From an uncultured Verrucomicrobiales bacterium (GTDB taxonomy: Bacteria; Verrucomicrobiota; Verrucomicrobiia; Verrucomicrobiales; DEV007), in contig CALAHF010000175.1 in NCBI GenBank assembly GCA_937891465.1, positions 1-56,012 of the forward strand: a DNA stretch of 56,012 bases. The letters run 5' to 3'. Positions 33,723-44,900 of the stretch are shown in pieces (within the stretch, counting starts at the first letter, position 1; each line of letters opens with the position of its first letter). A program made the translations under genes and the position numbers. A model generated the notes under the pieces. That model was not told where the DNA came from. It saw only the letters and a list, made by a program, of their open reading frames with translations, and did not search any database.

Positions 33723-36700
33723 ATGACACGAATTCGAATTTTGATCTTAGGGAGCATTGTAGCTGTTTTGGCTATTGCGATTGGCTGGGTATTTGTTGGG
33801 GGCGATCTGACGAAGACTGTTACTGCTCCCAATGGCGCTGATCAGCAGGCGACGGATATGTCTCAGGCAGATCAGAAACCTGATTTTGCAGGCGATACGA
33901 TGGTTAATTCCAGTGTGGGTTCAGCAAAGACACCGCGGGTTGAAGCGGGCAGGGAGTCGATCATTTTGCCAAAACAAGTTTCTTCCATCGAGGAGCTTTC
34001 GGAAAAGGCCGATAAAGCCGTTCCTGCGGGAGTTTTCCGTTTTGCCACGGGCGAGAGAGTCAATTTGTCGCCCAAAAATTCAGGAAAATGGGAAGACCTT
34101 GGGACGGTTCAAAAATGGAGGCTTCAGATCACATCCCCTGAAGCGGTTTCGCTGAACTTGGGATTCTCGAAGTATGTGATGCCGAATGGAGGTCAGTTGC
34201 GAATTTTTGCTCCTGAAAACGAGGCTACTCCGACGTATCGAGCCTTTACTTCTAGGGATAACAAAGCGCATCAGCAGCTCTGGACGCCAATCGTTCGAGG
34301 CGATGAGATCGTTATTGAGGCAATTATTCCGACAGAAGCGGTTGATGATTTAAAACTTGAGTTGGCTCAGGTGAGTCACGGATTTCGTGGATTCAGGCCA
34401 AAGTCCGCGAAGGATACCAAAATTGGCGGAGACACGTCAGCTTCTTGTAATATCGATGTGATTTGCGATGGCACGACGCTTCCAGGTGGAGTTGGAGCTT
34501 TGATTGATGGAATGCGGGATCAGATTCGGTCCGTTGGTGCATATACCTTGGGTGGAGTTGATGCGTGTTCCGGGACTTTGCTCAACAATGTGAACGGAGA
34601 CCTTGTTCCCTATTTCCTGACTGCGGCGCACTGTGATGTGACGGTCGCGAATGCTGCTTCCATGGTGGTCTACTGGAATTTTGAAAACAGCACCTGTCGA
34701 ACGCCGGGGTCTGCAGCGAGCGGCCAGGTTGGCGATGGCGATTTGAGTCAATTTAACACTGGAGCGATTTTTCGGGCAGCAGACGCGGCGACTGACTTCT
34801 GTCTTGTCGAATTAGATGACGATCCAGATCCAATCTACAATTTGCATTTCGCAGGATGGGATAATTCAATAGCGGTTCCAACGATGTCGACGGGAATTCA
34901 TCACCCGGCGGTCGCTGAAAAACGGATCAGTTTTGATCTGGATTCGCCTACGATTACTGATGCTGATTCGGCTGACGTGAATTCTAATGCAGGCTATTTT
35001 AGAATCATCGACTGGGACCACGGGACGACTGAAGGCGGTTCTTCCGGCTCAGGACTGTTCAATGAAAATGGCCGGGTTGTCGGGCAACTTTTCGGAGGAG
35101 ATTCTGCTTGTGGGAATGACTTAGCCGACTGGTACGGTCGTTTCTCGAGTTCATGGACCGGCGGTGGAACCGCAGAAACACAGCTTTCAAATTGGCTGGA
35201 TCCCAGTGGGGTTGGGTCCGTTACCGTGGATGGTATCGATCAGGACGATGTGCTTTCAATCGACGATGTCACGGTCACGGAAGGAGATTCGGGAACGGTT
35301 GCAGCTACGTTTACCGTGTCACTGATCCGTCGATCAAATGATACGGTGTCCGCTCAATGGAGTACTCAGGACGGAACGGCAACGTCAGCTGGAAATGATT
35401 TCACCGTGATTGATGGAAGCGTCAACTTTCTTCCCGAAGAGGATTCTAAAACCGTGACGGTGCAAGTGAATGGAGATGTTGCTCAGGAAGACAATGAAAC
35501 GTTTTCAGTTATTTTGAGTAATCCAAGTTCCGCCGAAATTGGAGACGGTGAGGGGACGGCAACAATCACCAATGACGACTTCTTTGCCCCGCCTGTAATT
35601 ACAAGCCCAGCTACTGCAGAGGGACTTCAGGATTCTTTGTTCACCTATCAAATTGAAGCTTCGAATTTTCCAAATGGCTTTGCTTTTGCGGCGACTCCCC
35701 CAGCTGGAATGACAGTCGATTCCAACGGGTTGGTTTCATGGACGCCATCAGTGTTTGGACCGTTTCAGTTTGAGGTGAGGGCAACGAGCCCCGCAGGAAT
35801 GGGAGATCAAACCGTAACCGTTACGATTGCAGAAAACAGTATCGGCAATGCCTTGGATAATACGGCGATTCCATTTTCAACTTCAGGAGCTCTGCCGTGG
35901 AACGCGCAAGCTGTCGTGACTAGCGATGGAGTGGATGCTGCTCAGAGCGGCGCTATTACTCATTTGGAGGAGTCAGTCATCCAGTTTACGGTGACGGGGC
36001 CAGATCATCTGGTCTTTGATTGGAAAGTTTCTTCGGAAGCAGGCTTTGATTTTTTCCAATTGCGGAAAACCGGAGAAACTCTTCGCGAGATCAGCGGTGA
36101 TGTTGATTGGACTCGCGAGGTGATAGAGGTTCCAGCTGGAACCGCGACTTACCAATTTCGATATCTGAAGGATTCCGACACATCTGAAGGCGCTGACGCA
36201 GGATACGTCGACAAGCTTTTTCTCGCTTCTTCGTCGACGAATCCGATTATTACCAGCAGCACGTCGGATCAAGCAATTGGAAATTCTAATTATTCCTACC
36301 AGATCGAAACCACCCAACCTGCAAGTTCGTTTACTGCGACAGGGTTGCCAGCGGGATTGAGTCTTAACCCCGGCACGGGCCTGATTTCAGGAATTCCGAC
36401 AGAGATTGGAAGTTTCACCGTCGCGCTCTCTGCAACCGAAGGTGGCGTCACCGAAACGTCTACGCTCGCTTTGGTAGTTTCAGCTGCTCTGCCCGGGATG
36501 ACGAATGCGGTTGGAAGCGACCTGAGTTGGGGGACTAGTGGTGATTCAAATTGGTTTATTCAAAACGCGATTAGTAGAGATGGTCAGGCCGTTCAAAGCG
36601 GTAACATAGGCGATTTAGAGGCGTCTTCGCTTTTCACTCGCGTGGAGGGGCCGTCAGACTTTATTTTCTATTGGAAAGTCAGTAGCGAAGCTCAAGACGA

Positions 36701-39700
36701 TTTGATCGTTTTTATCGATGGAGTCGAAAATAGCAGGATTAGCGGGATTCAGGATTGGGCTAGAAAGAATATTCTGCTCGGCGAAGGCTCTCATAGTGTG
36801 GAGTTTCGCTATGAAAAAGACTTGGGTACCGCCGAAAATGCAGACGCTGGATGGATTGATTCGGTCGAAGTAATACCATTTCCTTCAGCTGTTACCGGGA
36901 CATCAGCGACTGATGGCGATTTTGATCACTTCGTTACAGTCACGTGGACACCTCCAACAGAATCAGTTGATCAATACATCATTTACCGTGCGACGGTCGA
37001 TGATTCGGGACAAGCCACCGAAATTGGCACGTCAACACTTCCTGAATACGGCGATTCTACAGCGGTTCGAGGAACACAGTATTACTACTTTGTTCGTGCA
37101 GAAAATTCCGCAGGGCTGGGGCCAACCGATTCCGGGGACGACGGATTTGCAGCCCCGGATTTGCCAGCAGCCAGCACCCAAATATCTGCGACCAATGCGA
37201 CTCTCTCAGATCGTGTTGATATCCAGTGGAATTTTGTTCCCGGGCTCGTTGATCTGTATACGTTGTATCGCACTGACAACGTCAATACACCGCCGACAGT
37301 TCTTACGACTCGATCAAAAACTTCAAACTCGTTTTCTGACGCGACAGCGATCCCCGGCATCCTGTATTATTACACGGTAGTGGCTTCAAACATCGCTGGT
37401 GATGGACCTGCTTCAACGTCGGACGTCGGCGCGAGACGAGCGCCAGCTCCCACAGGGGTTACGGCTACGTCGAGTAACCCAAACCAAATTGACATCATAT
37501 GGGATCCGCCGGTATTTCCTGTCGACAACCATCGAGTTTACCGGAATGGCGCGTCCAATGATGTATCAGGAGCGATCCTTATCGCGGAATTAAATGGAAC
37601 GGAAACTTCATACACGGATATCAGCGTTAATCCGGGTCTTTCCTATGCCTACTTTATAACTGCAGTGAACGATCACGGCGGGGAGTCTGCCTTTTCGTCA
37701 TCTGTCTCTGGAACACGTTTGTATGTTCTTCCAGAAGGAGTGGTTCAGTCTGGTGCACCGACACCCGGTCCGGGAGAAACCAACGCCATTTATGCTGCCG
37801 AAGCTAAAGGCACGTTCACCGGATTGATCAACGATGATAGTGCGACCGGTGATGAGGTGAAACTGTTCGGCAATGGAAGAATTTCGATTTCGCATAGCAC
37901 GAAAACAGATTCAGGCACAGCGTCAACAACTCTGATATACCAGGGAGGCACCTACAAATTGAAGGCTCCATTCCTGGCTGATGGGAGCGCGACTATTGGC
38001 TTTACCAAGCGGGATGAAGCAAAAACGCCGATGACGTTGACCCTGCAATTGGTGGACTCTGATTTAGGATCAAAATTGATCGGAACGATCACAGGAGACG
38101 GTGAGACCGGAGTCCTGAATTTCTATAAACTCGTCTTTCATCGGACCAAAAATAAATCTGAAGACGCCGGGCGATACACCATGGTAATGCCTCATGATGA
38201 AGGTGCCGATCATTCACTCGTTCCGGGCGGAGATGGCGTTGGAGCGACAACTGTTGGCATCGATGGGCGGGTTCGAGCCGTAGGTGTGCTTGGAGATGGC
38301 GCTAAACTTTCGTTGTCTACGTTCCTAAGTGCAGACGGTGAAATCGCGGCTTACCGCAAACTATACAACCGGGACGCAACCGGTTGGGTCGGCGGAATGT
38401 TAAGGTTGAACGATGTCGATAATGTCAGCTCGGTGGACGGAATGTTTCAGTGGTTCAAAGGCGCTGATACCAGGCAGACCCGATACGCCGACGGATTTGA
38501 TCTTCAGCAAGGAGCTGTCGTTTCAACCTACACAGCACCTAATGCAAGAGCGCAGGAATTTCTGATCAGCGATCTTCGAGACGGAACTGGAAATGCGATT
38601 CTCTACCTCACTGGCGGAAACCTGAATTACAATATTGGAGCGCTCGGAGTTACTTGGAGCCGCAAAAATCGGATCACTCTCGATTCGCGAATCAGAAAAG
38701 AGGTTCTCAAGCCAAAAGTTAGGGCATCGACAGGCTTGGTTACTGGTTCATACGTCGATAAAGCGGCTGGAGTGACCGCAAAATTCTACGGGATTGCCTT
38801 TCAAGAACAGGATCGCGTCGTGGGCAATTTTCCAGGCACGGGTCGTACGGGATATTTTCAGATCACCCCGAACGGGGCGCCTGATCTCAACGTGACTCGA
38901 GCCACCCCGGCAGCCGCCGTCACCAATGGCGACTCATTTGCCTTCGGTGATACCGGCTTCGAGGGCGGCTTTGGTGAGATCGGATTTTTCATCCAGAACG
39001 ACGGAATCGGAAGTCTCCACCTTCGAAGTGTTCCTGAAATTGTGACCACTTCGCCTGAAGACTTTGCTGTTTCATTCAGCAATTCCGGTTTTCTTGCTCC
39101 GGGAGAGCGGACACTGATCCGCGTTCGATTCCAGCCACAGGCGATTGGAGCCGAGACAGCTACCTTAAAAATTCTTACCAACGACGAAACCGACAATCCG
39201 TTTGAGATTTTGCTAACAGGAAATGCGATTGCCGGAATAGGAGGGCTTGGGAAAGAAAGTCTGCCAGGTTCAAATGCGGTTTCTCCTGCAAATTCCCTGG
39301 AATTGACGAGTTCGACCGCGGCCGTGTACGACAGTCTTCAAAACGGAACCTTCAGAGGGCTGATCAATCAAAACATTGCAGGGAATCCAGTGAGTGGAAT
39401 TACGTCGCTTAAAATGAGTTCGAACAAAACCACAGGATTCGGTGTGTTGAGCGGAACGGTCATCGTCGATGGGAAGAGGCTTTCGCTGAAAGGGGAGATT
39501 ATCGCAGATGGAAGCTTCGCGGGTGATTTCTTGAAGTCTGCCGCGCCGATTTGGACGCCGACAATTCAAGTGCAGGAAACAGCGGGAGGAACGACCCAAA
39601 TCGTTGGTTTACTCACCAATGAAGACACTGGGGAAACCTACAATTTTGTCGCTGATCCAAATCGCTTTCACAAAACGAGAAATCCAGCTCCAATGGCCGG

Positions 39701-40361
39701 CCGTTACACGACTGTCCTGCCAGCGACGGCAGAAGTTTATCAGGTCTACCCCGGCGGGCATGGGTATGGTGGATTCGCCGTATCCACATCAGGAGCCACA
39801 AAAATGAACCTCGTTCTAGCGAATGGATCGAAACTTACGATCTCCGGATTTGTCTCCGAAGATGCTCAAATTCAGCTCTACGATGCGAGATTGAGCGGAG
39901 TGGTTACATTCCGGGACGAAGCTGGGATCAGCGACGTCGATGGTGATTTGATGTGGAATCGCCCGGCGAATTCGCGAGCCACTCGTTACTCGAAAGGATT
40001 TTCCGGTCCCGTCGCTTTTGTTGGAAGCGCCTACAATTCCGTTCCTGCCAGTGGTTGGCTTCTTCCAAGTATAGAAGCTGCAACCGGCGCCGCCTTTGTC
40101 AGTTTGGAGGGACTCGATTTGTCCGAGAACAAATCGATCACCTGGGCGCAGAACAATCGATTCACCTACGTTCGAGTTGGCAAAGAAATCCTCAGCGTGA
40201 AAGTTTCAAAAAACTCTGGATTTGTATCGGGGTTTTGGTGGGACCGAAACAACGGGAAGCCGAAACGAACCTTCGGGGGAGTGATTCACCAAAAACAGGA
40301 TGGAGTGTTCGGAACGGTGATCAATGGTCTGACAACTGGCCGTCTCGAAATCACAGACTGA
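33723..40361 (+). CDS. Giant secreted trypsin-like serine protease with multi-domain tail
   Basis: A 2212-aa protein with an N-terminal hydrophobic export segment (residues 4-26). A lysyl-endopeptidase-like S1 domain spans about 230-495, with the triad visible as LTAAHC (His303), TDFCLVEL (Asp358) and GGSSGSGLF (Ser441). A propeptide-like region precedes it. Then come a Calx-beta domain (about 505-620), a putative-Ig domain (625-705), two copies of a beta-sandwich domain (about 710-840 and 925-1050, each with FDWKVSSEA or FYWKVSSEA and ADAGY/WxD) separated by a second putative-Ig segment, three FN3-like domains (1053-1340), a long beta domain A (1356-1716), a choice-of-anchor-D-like domain (1717-1840) and a second long domain B (1863-2212) related to A. 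It probably is a surface or secreted adhesin-protease. The gene stands alone and ends 6 bp before a palindromic repeat. Confidence 0.9.
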   Translation: MTRIRILILGSIVAVLAIAIGWVFVGGDLTKTVTAPNGADQQATDMSQADQKPDFAGDTMVNSSVGSAKTPRVEAGRESIILPKQVSSIEELSEKADKAVPAGVFRFATGERVNLSPKNSGKWEDLGTVQKWRLQITSPEAVSLNLGFSKYVMPNGGQLRIFAPENEATPTYRAFTSRDNKAHQQLWTPIVRGDEIVIEAIIPTEAVDDLKLELAQVSHGFRGFRPKSAKDTKIGGDTSASCNIDVICDGTTLPGGVGALIDGMRDQIRSVGAYTLGGVDACSGTLLNNVNGDLVPYFLTAAHCDVTVANAASMVVYWNFENSTCRTPGSAASGQVGDGDLSQFNTGAIFRAADAATDFCLVELDDDPDPIYNLHFAGWDNSIAVPTMSTGIHHPAVAEKRISFDLDSPTITDADSADVNSNAGYFRIIDWDHGTTEGGSSGSGLFNENGRVVGQLFGGDSACGNDLADWYGRFSSSWTGGGTAETQLSNWLDPSGVGSVTVDGIDQDDVLSIDDVTVTEGDSGTVAATFTVSLIRRSNDTVSAQWSTQDGTATSAGNDFTVIDGSVNFLPEEDSKTVTVQVNGDVAQEDNETFSVILSNPSSAEIGDGEGTATITNDDFFAPPVITSPATAEGLQDSLFTYQIEASNFPNGFAFAATPPAGMTVDSNGLVSWTPSVFGPFQFEVRATSPAGMGDQTVTVTIAENSIGNALDNTAIPFSTSGALPWNAQAVVTSDGVDAAQSGAITHLEESVIQFTVTGPDHLVFDWKVSSEAGFDFFQLRKTGETLREISGDVDWTREVIEVPAGTATYQFRYLKDSDTSEGADAGYVDKLFLASSSTNPIITSSTSDQAIGNSNYSYQIETTQPASSFTATGLPAGLSLNPGTGLISGIPTEIGSFTVALSATEGGVTETSTLALVVSAALPGMTNAVGSDLSWGTSGDSNWFIQNAISRDGQAVQSGNIGDLEASSLFTRVEGPSDFIFYWKVSSEAQDDLIVFIDGVENSRISGIQDWARKNILLGEGSHSVEFRYEKDLGTAENADAGWIDSVEVIPFPSAVTGTSATDGDFDHFVTVTWTPPTESVDQYIIYRATVDDSGQATEIGTSTLPEYGDSTAVRGTQYYYFVRAENSAGLGPTDSGDDGFAAPDLPAASTQISATNATLSDRVDIQWNFVPGLVDLYTLYRTDNVNTPPTVLTTRSKTSNSFSDATAIPGILYYYTVVASNIAGDGPASTSDVGARRAPAPTGVTATSSNPNQIDIIWDPPVFPVDNHRVYRNGASNDVSGAILIAELNGTETSYTDISVNPGLSYAYFITAVNDHGGESAFSSSVSGTRLYVLPEGVVQSGAPTPGPGETNAIYAAEAKGTFTGLINDDSATGDEVKLFGNGRISISHSTKTDSGTASTTLIYQGGTYKLKAPFLADGSATIGFTKRDEAKTPMTLTLQLVDSDLGSKLIGTITGDGETGVLNFYKLVFHRTKNKSEDAGRYTMVMPHDEGADHSLVPGGDGVGATTVGIDGRVRAVGVLGDGAKLSLSTFLSADGEIAAYRKLYNRDATGWVGGMLRLNDVDNVSSVDGMFQWFKGADTRQTRYADGFDLQQGAVVSTYTAPNARAQEFLISDLRDGTGNAILYLTGGNLNYNIGALGVTWSRKNRITLDSRIRKEVLKPKVRASTGLVTGSYVDKAAGVTAKFYGIAFQEQDRVVGNFPGTGRTGYFQITPNGAPDLNVTRATPAAAVTNGDSFAFGDTGFEGGFGEIGFFIQNDGIGSLHLRSVPEIVTTSPEDFAVSFSNSGFLAPGERTLIRVRFQPQAIGAETATLKILTNDETDNPFEILLTGNAIAGIGGLGKESLPGSNAVSPANSLELTSSTAAVYDSLQNGTFRGLINQNIAGNPVSGITSLKMSSNKTTGFGVLSGTVIVDGKRLSLKGEIIADGSFAGDFLKSAAPIWTPTIQVQETAGGTTQIVGLLTNEDTGETYNFVADPNRFHKTRNPAPMAGRYTTVLPATAEVYQVYPGGHGYGGFAVSTSGATKMNLVLANGSKLTISGFVSEDAQIQLYDARLSGVVTFRDEAGISDVDGDLMWNRPANSRATRYSKGFSGPVAFVGSAYNSVPASGWLLPSIEAATGAAFVSLEGLDLSENKSITWAQNNRFTYVRVGKEILSVKVSKNSGFVSGFWWDRNNGKPKRTFGGVIHQKQDGVFGTVINGLTTGRLEITD

Positions 40362-40367
40362 GTTTCA

Positions 40368-40410
40368 CGAACCAACAGGGTTGGTTCATCGAACCCACCC
40401 TGTTGGTTCG
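40368..40410. repeat. 43-bp repeat, nearly perfect palindrome
   Basis: CGAACCAACAGGGTTGGTTC (40368-40387), spacer ATC, GAACCCACCCTGTTGGTTCG (40391-40410). The 20-bp arms are complementary except for one base, and smaller hairpins can form in each arm. It begins 6 bp after the protease stop, so it may act as terminator or mRNA 3'-end stabiliser. Confidence 0.92.
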
Positions 40411-40587
40411 TAGGGGTAATGGCTTAATCGAACGTTCTCCCGCGAAATTGGAATAACGTTCAGCATCGGCGGAGACTGCGCCTACCAGATCGTTGCCGCC
40501 CGCAAATCGGTAACTTGAGTTTGCTGTGCGGGCGAAGAAATTTCCGATAGAAGGGAACCGAACAGAAACTGTCCCCCATCCACTATA

Positions 40588-41952
40588 ATGAGCGAATCCC
40601 AATCTTCTAACGACCCAACCCGGCGTCGCTTTCTTTCTCAATCCGGAAAAATTGCCGCCGGTACTTCGGTGCTTGCGGGCGTCTCTATCCCGGCGGTGCA
40701 CGCAGCGGGAAGTGATAAAATTCAGCTCGCCCTGATCGGTTGTGGCGGACGTGGCAGCGGTGCGGTCGGGAATGCTATTGAAGCGGACGACGGTATTCAA
40801 CTCACGGCGATGGCGGATTTATTCGAGGACCGCCTGGATCGTTCGCGCCAAGTGTTGGAGAAAAATTTTAAAGGTCGCGTGGAGGTTCCTTCTGACCGGC
40901 GTTACCTCGGCTTCGAAGCCTTCAAACAGGCGATTGATTCGTTGCGCCCGAATTCAGGCGACGTTGCAATGATCACTGGCTACGCGGGCTTTCGTCCTCA
41001 GCAACTCAAGTACGCAGTCTCGCGCGGCATCAATGTATTTATGGAAAAGTCGTTCGCGGCGGATCCCCCAGGAGTGCGGCGAGTGATCGAAGCGTCGAGG
41101 AAGGCTGAACAAAATGGCGTCAAGATCGCTGCTGGTCTGATGTGTCGGCACTCGCGGAATCGGCAGGAGCTGATGAATCGTATCAATGATGGTGAGCTCG
41201 GTGACATCCAGAGTATTCGTGCTTATCGGATGGGACCGTCCGGGCCGCTTCGTCCAAAGCCTGAGGACAAGACGGATCTCGAGTGGCAGCTTCGCAATTT
41301 CACCAAATTTTTCTGGGTGTCGGGCGGACTTTGGTCGGAGATGGATATTCATCAGATCGATGAACTTTGCTGGTTGCAAGGTGACACCTATCCGGTCAAC
41401 GCTCATGGGGTCGGAGGTCGTGCTTTCAACAATACGGACCTCGGGCAGAACCTCGATTCCTATTCGGTGGAGTGGACTTTTCCCACAGGCGTGAAGGCAT
41501 ACGATGTCGTGCGCTACACACCGAAGTGTTACAATGAGTTTGCGACCTACGTCCACGGCACGAAATGCGCGGCTCAGTTCTCCGGCAATATCCATGCTGG
41601 CGACGTGAAGATTTTTAAGGATCAACGTTGTGAGCCGGACAACATTGCCTGGGAGGCACCGAAGGAAAAACTCACCGCCTGGCAGCAGCAGTGGATTGAT
41701 TTTACCAAAGCGATTCGCGAAGATACTCCTTTTAATCAGGGAGAGCGGGCGGCCAAGTCGAACCTGACAGCGATCATGGGCCGGGCCGCTGTTCACATGG
41801 GACGCAACATCAGTTGGGACGAAGCGATGGCTTCGGAGCATCAGTTCAACCCGGATACCGACACGCTGACGATGGACAGCAAAGCGCCCTTTACCGCCGA
41901 CGCGAACGGGCAGTATCCCGTTCCTGTTCCCGGGATCTGGTCGGAGATCTGA
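40588..41952 (+). CDS. Gfo/Idh/MocA-family oxidoreductase, Tat-exported
   Basis: A 454-aa protein with a twin-Arg signal (PTRRRFLSQSGKIAAGTSVLAG, cut near VHAAG). The Rossmann fold starts IQLALIGCGGRGSGAVGNAI, the GxGxxG nucleotide site, with Asp in LTAMADLFEDR. FMEKSFAADPPGVRRV is the EKP-like motif of the family (Ser in place of Pro). GGLWSEMDIHQIDELCWL has the His of the C-terminal domain. Exported members bind NAD(P) tightly and oxidise, epimerise or hydrolyse sugars (some are glycosidases); the substrate is not known. It is the first gene of the run with the cytochrome/PSD1, DUF1501 and sulfatase genes. Confidence 0.92.
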   Translation: MSESQSSNDPTRRRFLSQSGKIAAGTSVLAGVSIPAVHAAGSDKIQLALIGCGGRGSGAVGNAIEADDGIQLTAMADLFEDRLDRSRQVLEKNFKGRVEVPSDRRYLGFEAFKQAIDSLRPNSGDVAMITGYAGFRPQQLKYAVSRGINVFMEKSFAADPPGVRRVIEASRKAEQNGVKIAAGLMCRHSRNRQELMNRINDGELGDIQSIRAYRMGPSGPLRPKPEDKTDLEWQLRNFTKFFWVSGGLWSEMDIHQIDELCWLQGDTYPVNAHGVGGRAFNNTDLGQNLDSYSVEWTFPTGVKAYDVVRYTPKCYNEFATYVHGTKCAAQFSGNIHAGDVKIFKDQRCEPDNIAWEAPKEKLTAWQQQWIDFTKAIREDTPFNQGERAAKSNLTAIMGRAAVHMGRNISWDEAMASEHQFNPDTDTLTMDSKAPFTADANGQYPVPVPGIWSEI

Positions 41953-41972
41953 GTCGTCCTGTAAATTAAGCA

Positions 41973-44900
41973 TTGTATGAAACAACGAAAGTTAAGTGGA
42001 CGATCAATCGGACAGGCATAGTGAAATACTGTAGAAACATCGTCTGCGTTCTTTTCTTGAATGCGGTGGCGGTCGTCGCGGCTGACTCGCCGCTGGTGGC
42101 TCACTGGGATTTTGATGGCGATGACCCGATCGACCTCGTTACCCATGGCGGTGTGATAACCGGCGAAGTGGGGCCGATGGCACCGGAGTTTCCGGATCTG
42201 CCTAAGGGGAACAAAGCCATCCGATTGGATGGAAAAGGCGCTCGGCTGATGCTGGCCGATACGGGGAAGGACAGCCGTTTCAAATTCCGCAAGGGTGATC
42301 CTATCACGTTGGAAGCCTGGGTGAACCTCGATGGACATAAATCTGGGGCACCCATGTATATCATCGGCAAGGGGCGGACGGGGGATCCGAAATTCGACAA
42401 AGACAATCAGAACTGGTCGCTGCGGGTGATTTCCAGCGGCAGTGGACCGATGCAGTTGAGCTTTCTTTTTGCGACCGAGCCGGGCAGCAGTACAGCGCCG
42501 TGGCATCGGTGGACTTCGAACGCGGGGTTCGCCGGAGACGACGGCTGGCATCATATCGCGTTGGCTTTTCGTTTCGGGGATCCGAAATCGATCCGTGGAT
42601 GGATCGACGGCAAGCCGGGTGATGGACGATGGGATTTGGGGGGGGAGGCAGGTGCGAAGCCCATGGTCGACGATGATGCGGTGTGGATCGGCTCGGCGCT
42701 GAATGGATCGAGTGGTAACAGCTTTCAGGGATGGCTGGATGCGGTGGCGGTGCATCGGGCGGTGTTGGATGACAAGATGATGGCGGCGCGGTTCAAACGA
42801 GTGGGTGGTCCGCGAGTGGTCACGCCGAAACCACAGCCCAAGCTGGCTCCGGAAGTGATGCCTAAGATAGACGATGTCCCTGCTGATCGCGTGTTGTTCA
42901 CCATGGCGGAAGGATTTCCCTCGGAGACGCGGTGGATGAATGAAGGCGAGACTCATGACAAAGAGTTTATGCGCTGGGTCGGCGATGATTTTATGTTGCC
43001 ACGCATTCCTCTGCGACACGACGACTGGGGGATTCGCCAAAGCTGGAAAGTGCCCATGCTCGTGCGGATGGTCGCCGATGTGAAATTGCCGCCCGGAAAA
43101 CAGAAGATCATGCTGCGCGCGCGGGCGTTGGGGCGCTTGTGGATTGACGGCCAATTGGTAGCCCGAACCAAAGCGATCACGGTGCAGCCGCCGAATGGAG
43201 AAGAGCCGGTGACACCCGTTCGGGAGCCAACGCTGCCGGGACTGCGCCGCGCCGGGTATCACCAGCAGGAAGTATTTGGTGAAGTGACGATTGAAGAAGG
43301 AAAAACGTCGCGGGTGATTTTGGAATTAGTCGTCGGCGGAAAAAACTTACGACCCGAGACCGGTGAACTCTGCGTTGCGATTCAAACCGAGGACGGAGAA
43401 TCGTATTCGGTTCTGCAGGCGGGAGAGCGCGAAGGCTTTCCTTTAACAGACGAGGCAGTTGAACCCGTCCTGGCTGGCATTGAAGAATCAATTGCGGAGC
43501 TTGATGACCTGAATCGTCGCCGGGCGGCGTCCAGTCGAAAGGATTTCCGGGAAAAGCGACACGCCGCAGCGAAAGAATGGGCCAGTGCGAATCCGGCCCC
43601 GCCCGTTCCTAAAATCAAAGGCATCAGTCATCCGATCGATGCCTTTGTGCGGGCAAAGATTTTTCGAGCGGTGGCGGCAAGTGCGGGCACTGATCTAAAA
43701 CAGGCCGAGCATTTTCACGGAAAGATCCTGCCGCTCCTGAGCGAGAACTGCTTCCGCTGTCATGGCGAGAAGGAGAAAGGTGGATTGAAACTGGATTCCC
43801 GGGAACGCCTCCTGGAAGCGGTGACGCCCGGTGACCCAAAGGACAGTGAGCTGATTTACCGTCTCCACAGCGATGATGAGGACGAACGGATGCCGCCAAC
43901 GGGTGAACCGATCGCCAAAAACGAGATCGCATTATTGGAGAAATGGATCGAGCAAGGCACCGCGTGGCCGAGTCCGCCAGTCGATGCGGCTGAGATTGCT
44001 GAACGCCCTTTAATCAGTGATGCCGCGTTTCTGCGGCGGGTTTATTTGGATACGGTGGGAGTGCCGCCGACCTTTGCCGAAGCGGATGCGTTTCTCGCCG
44101 ACAAGAGCCAAAACAAACGCGAGCGCCTCATCAATCGTCTACTAAAAGACGAACGGGGCGCTGACAATTGGGTCGGCTATTGGCAGGATATGTTGGCGGA
44201 GAATCCTGCGCTGTTGAATCAATCTCAGGGATCGACCGGGCCGTTTCGCTTTTTTATTCACGACTCTCTCCGCGACAACAAACCGCTGGATCAGATGGTC
44301 ACGGAACTGATTCTGCTGAAGGGCGGAAAATATGAAGGCGGCAGTGCCGGGTTCGGAATGGCAGCAGAAAATGATGCTCCGTTCGCGGCGAAAGGCCACA
44401 TCGTGGCGTCTGCTTTTCTCGGAATCGAACTGCAATGTGCGCGCTGTCACGACTCGCCTTATCACAGCACCACGCAGCGTGATCTCTTTTCGTTGGCGGC
44501 AATGTTTGAACGCAAACCGGTCGGCGCGCCCAAGACCAGTCAGGTTCCGGCCGGCTTCTTTGAAAACCGCGATCGGAAGGCTCTCATCAAAGTGACGCTG
44601 AAACCCGGTGAAAAGGTTGAGCCAAAATGGCGCTTCGGCAAGATGACTGGGATGGCTGACGGAGGTGCGGTCGATCGTTTGATGGATGATCCGAAAGATT
44701 CCCGCGAGCGCATGGCGACCTTGATCACTGCTCCGGGGAATCAGCGCTTCGCTCAGGTGGTGGTTAATCGGATTTGGAAGCGGTTCATGGGTGTTGGCAT
44801 GGTGGAGCCCATTCATGACTGGGAAGGCAAAAAAGCCAGCCACCCCGAGTTGCTCGAATGGTTGGCTCATCAATTTGTCGCTAATGATTTTAATGCCAAT

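Noticed and set aside
41841-43262. Long minus-strand frame opposite the oxidoreductase and PSD1 genes
   Set aside because: Rich in Arg, His and Pro as expected from the antisense of a GC-rich gene, and it crosses two real genes.
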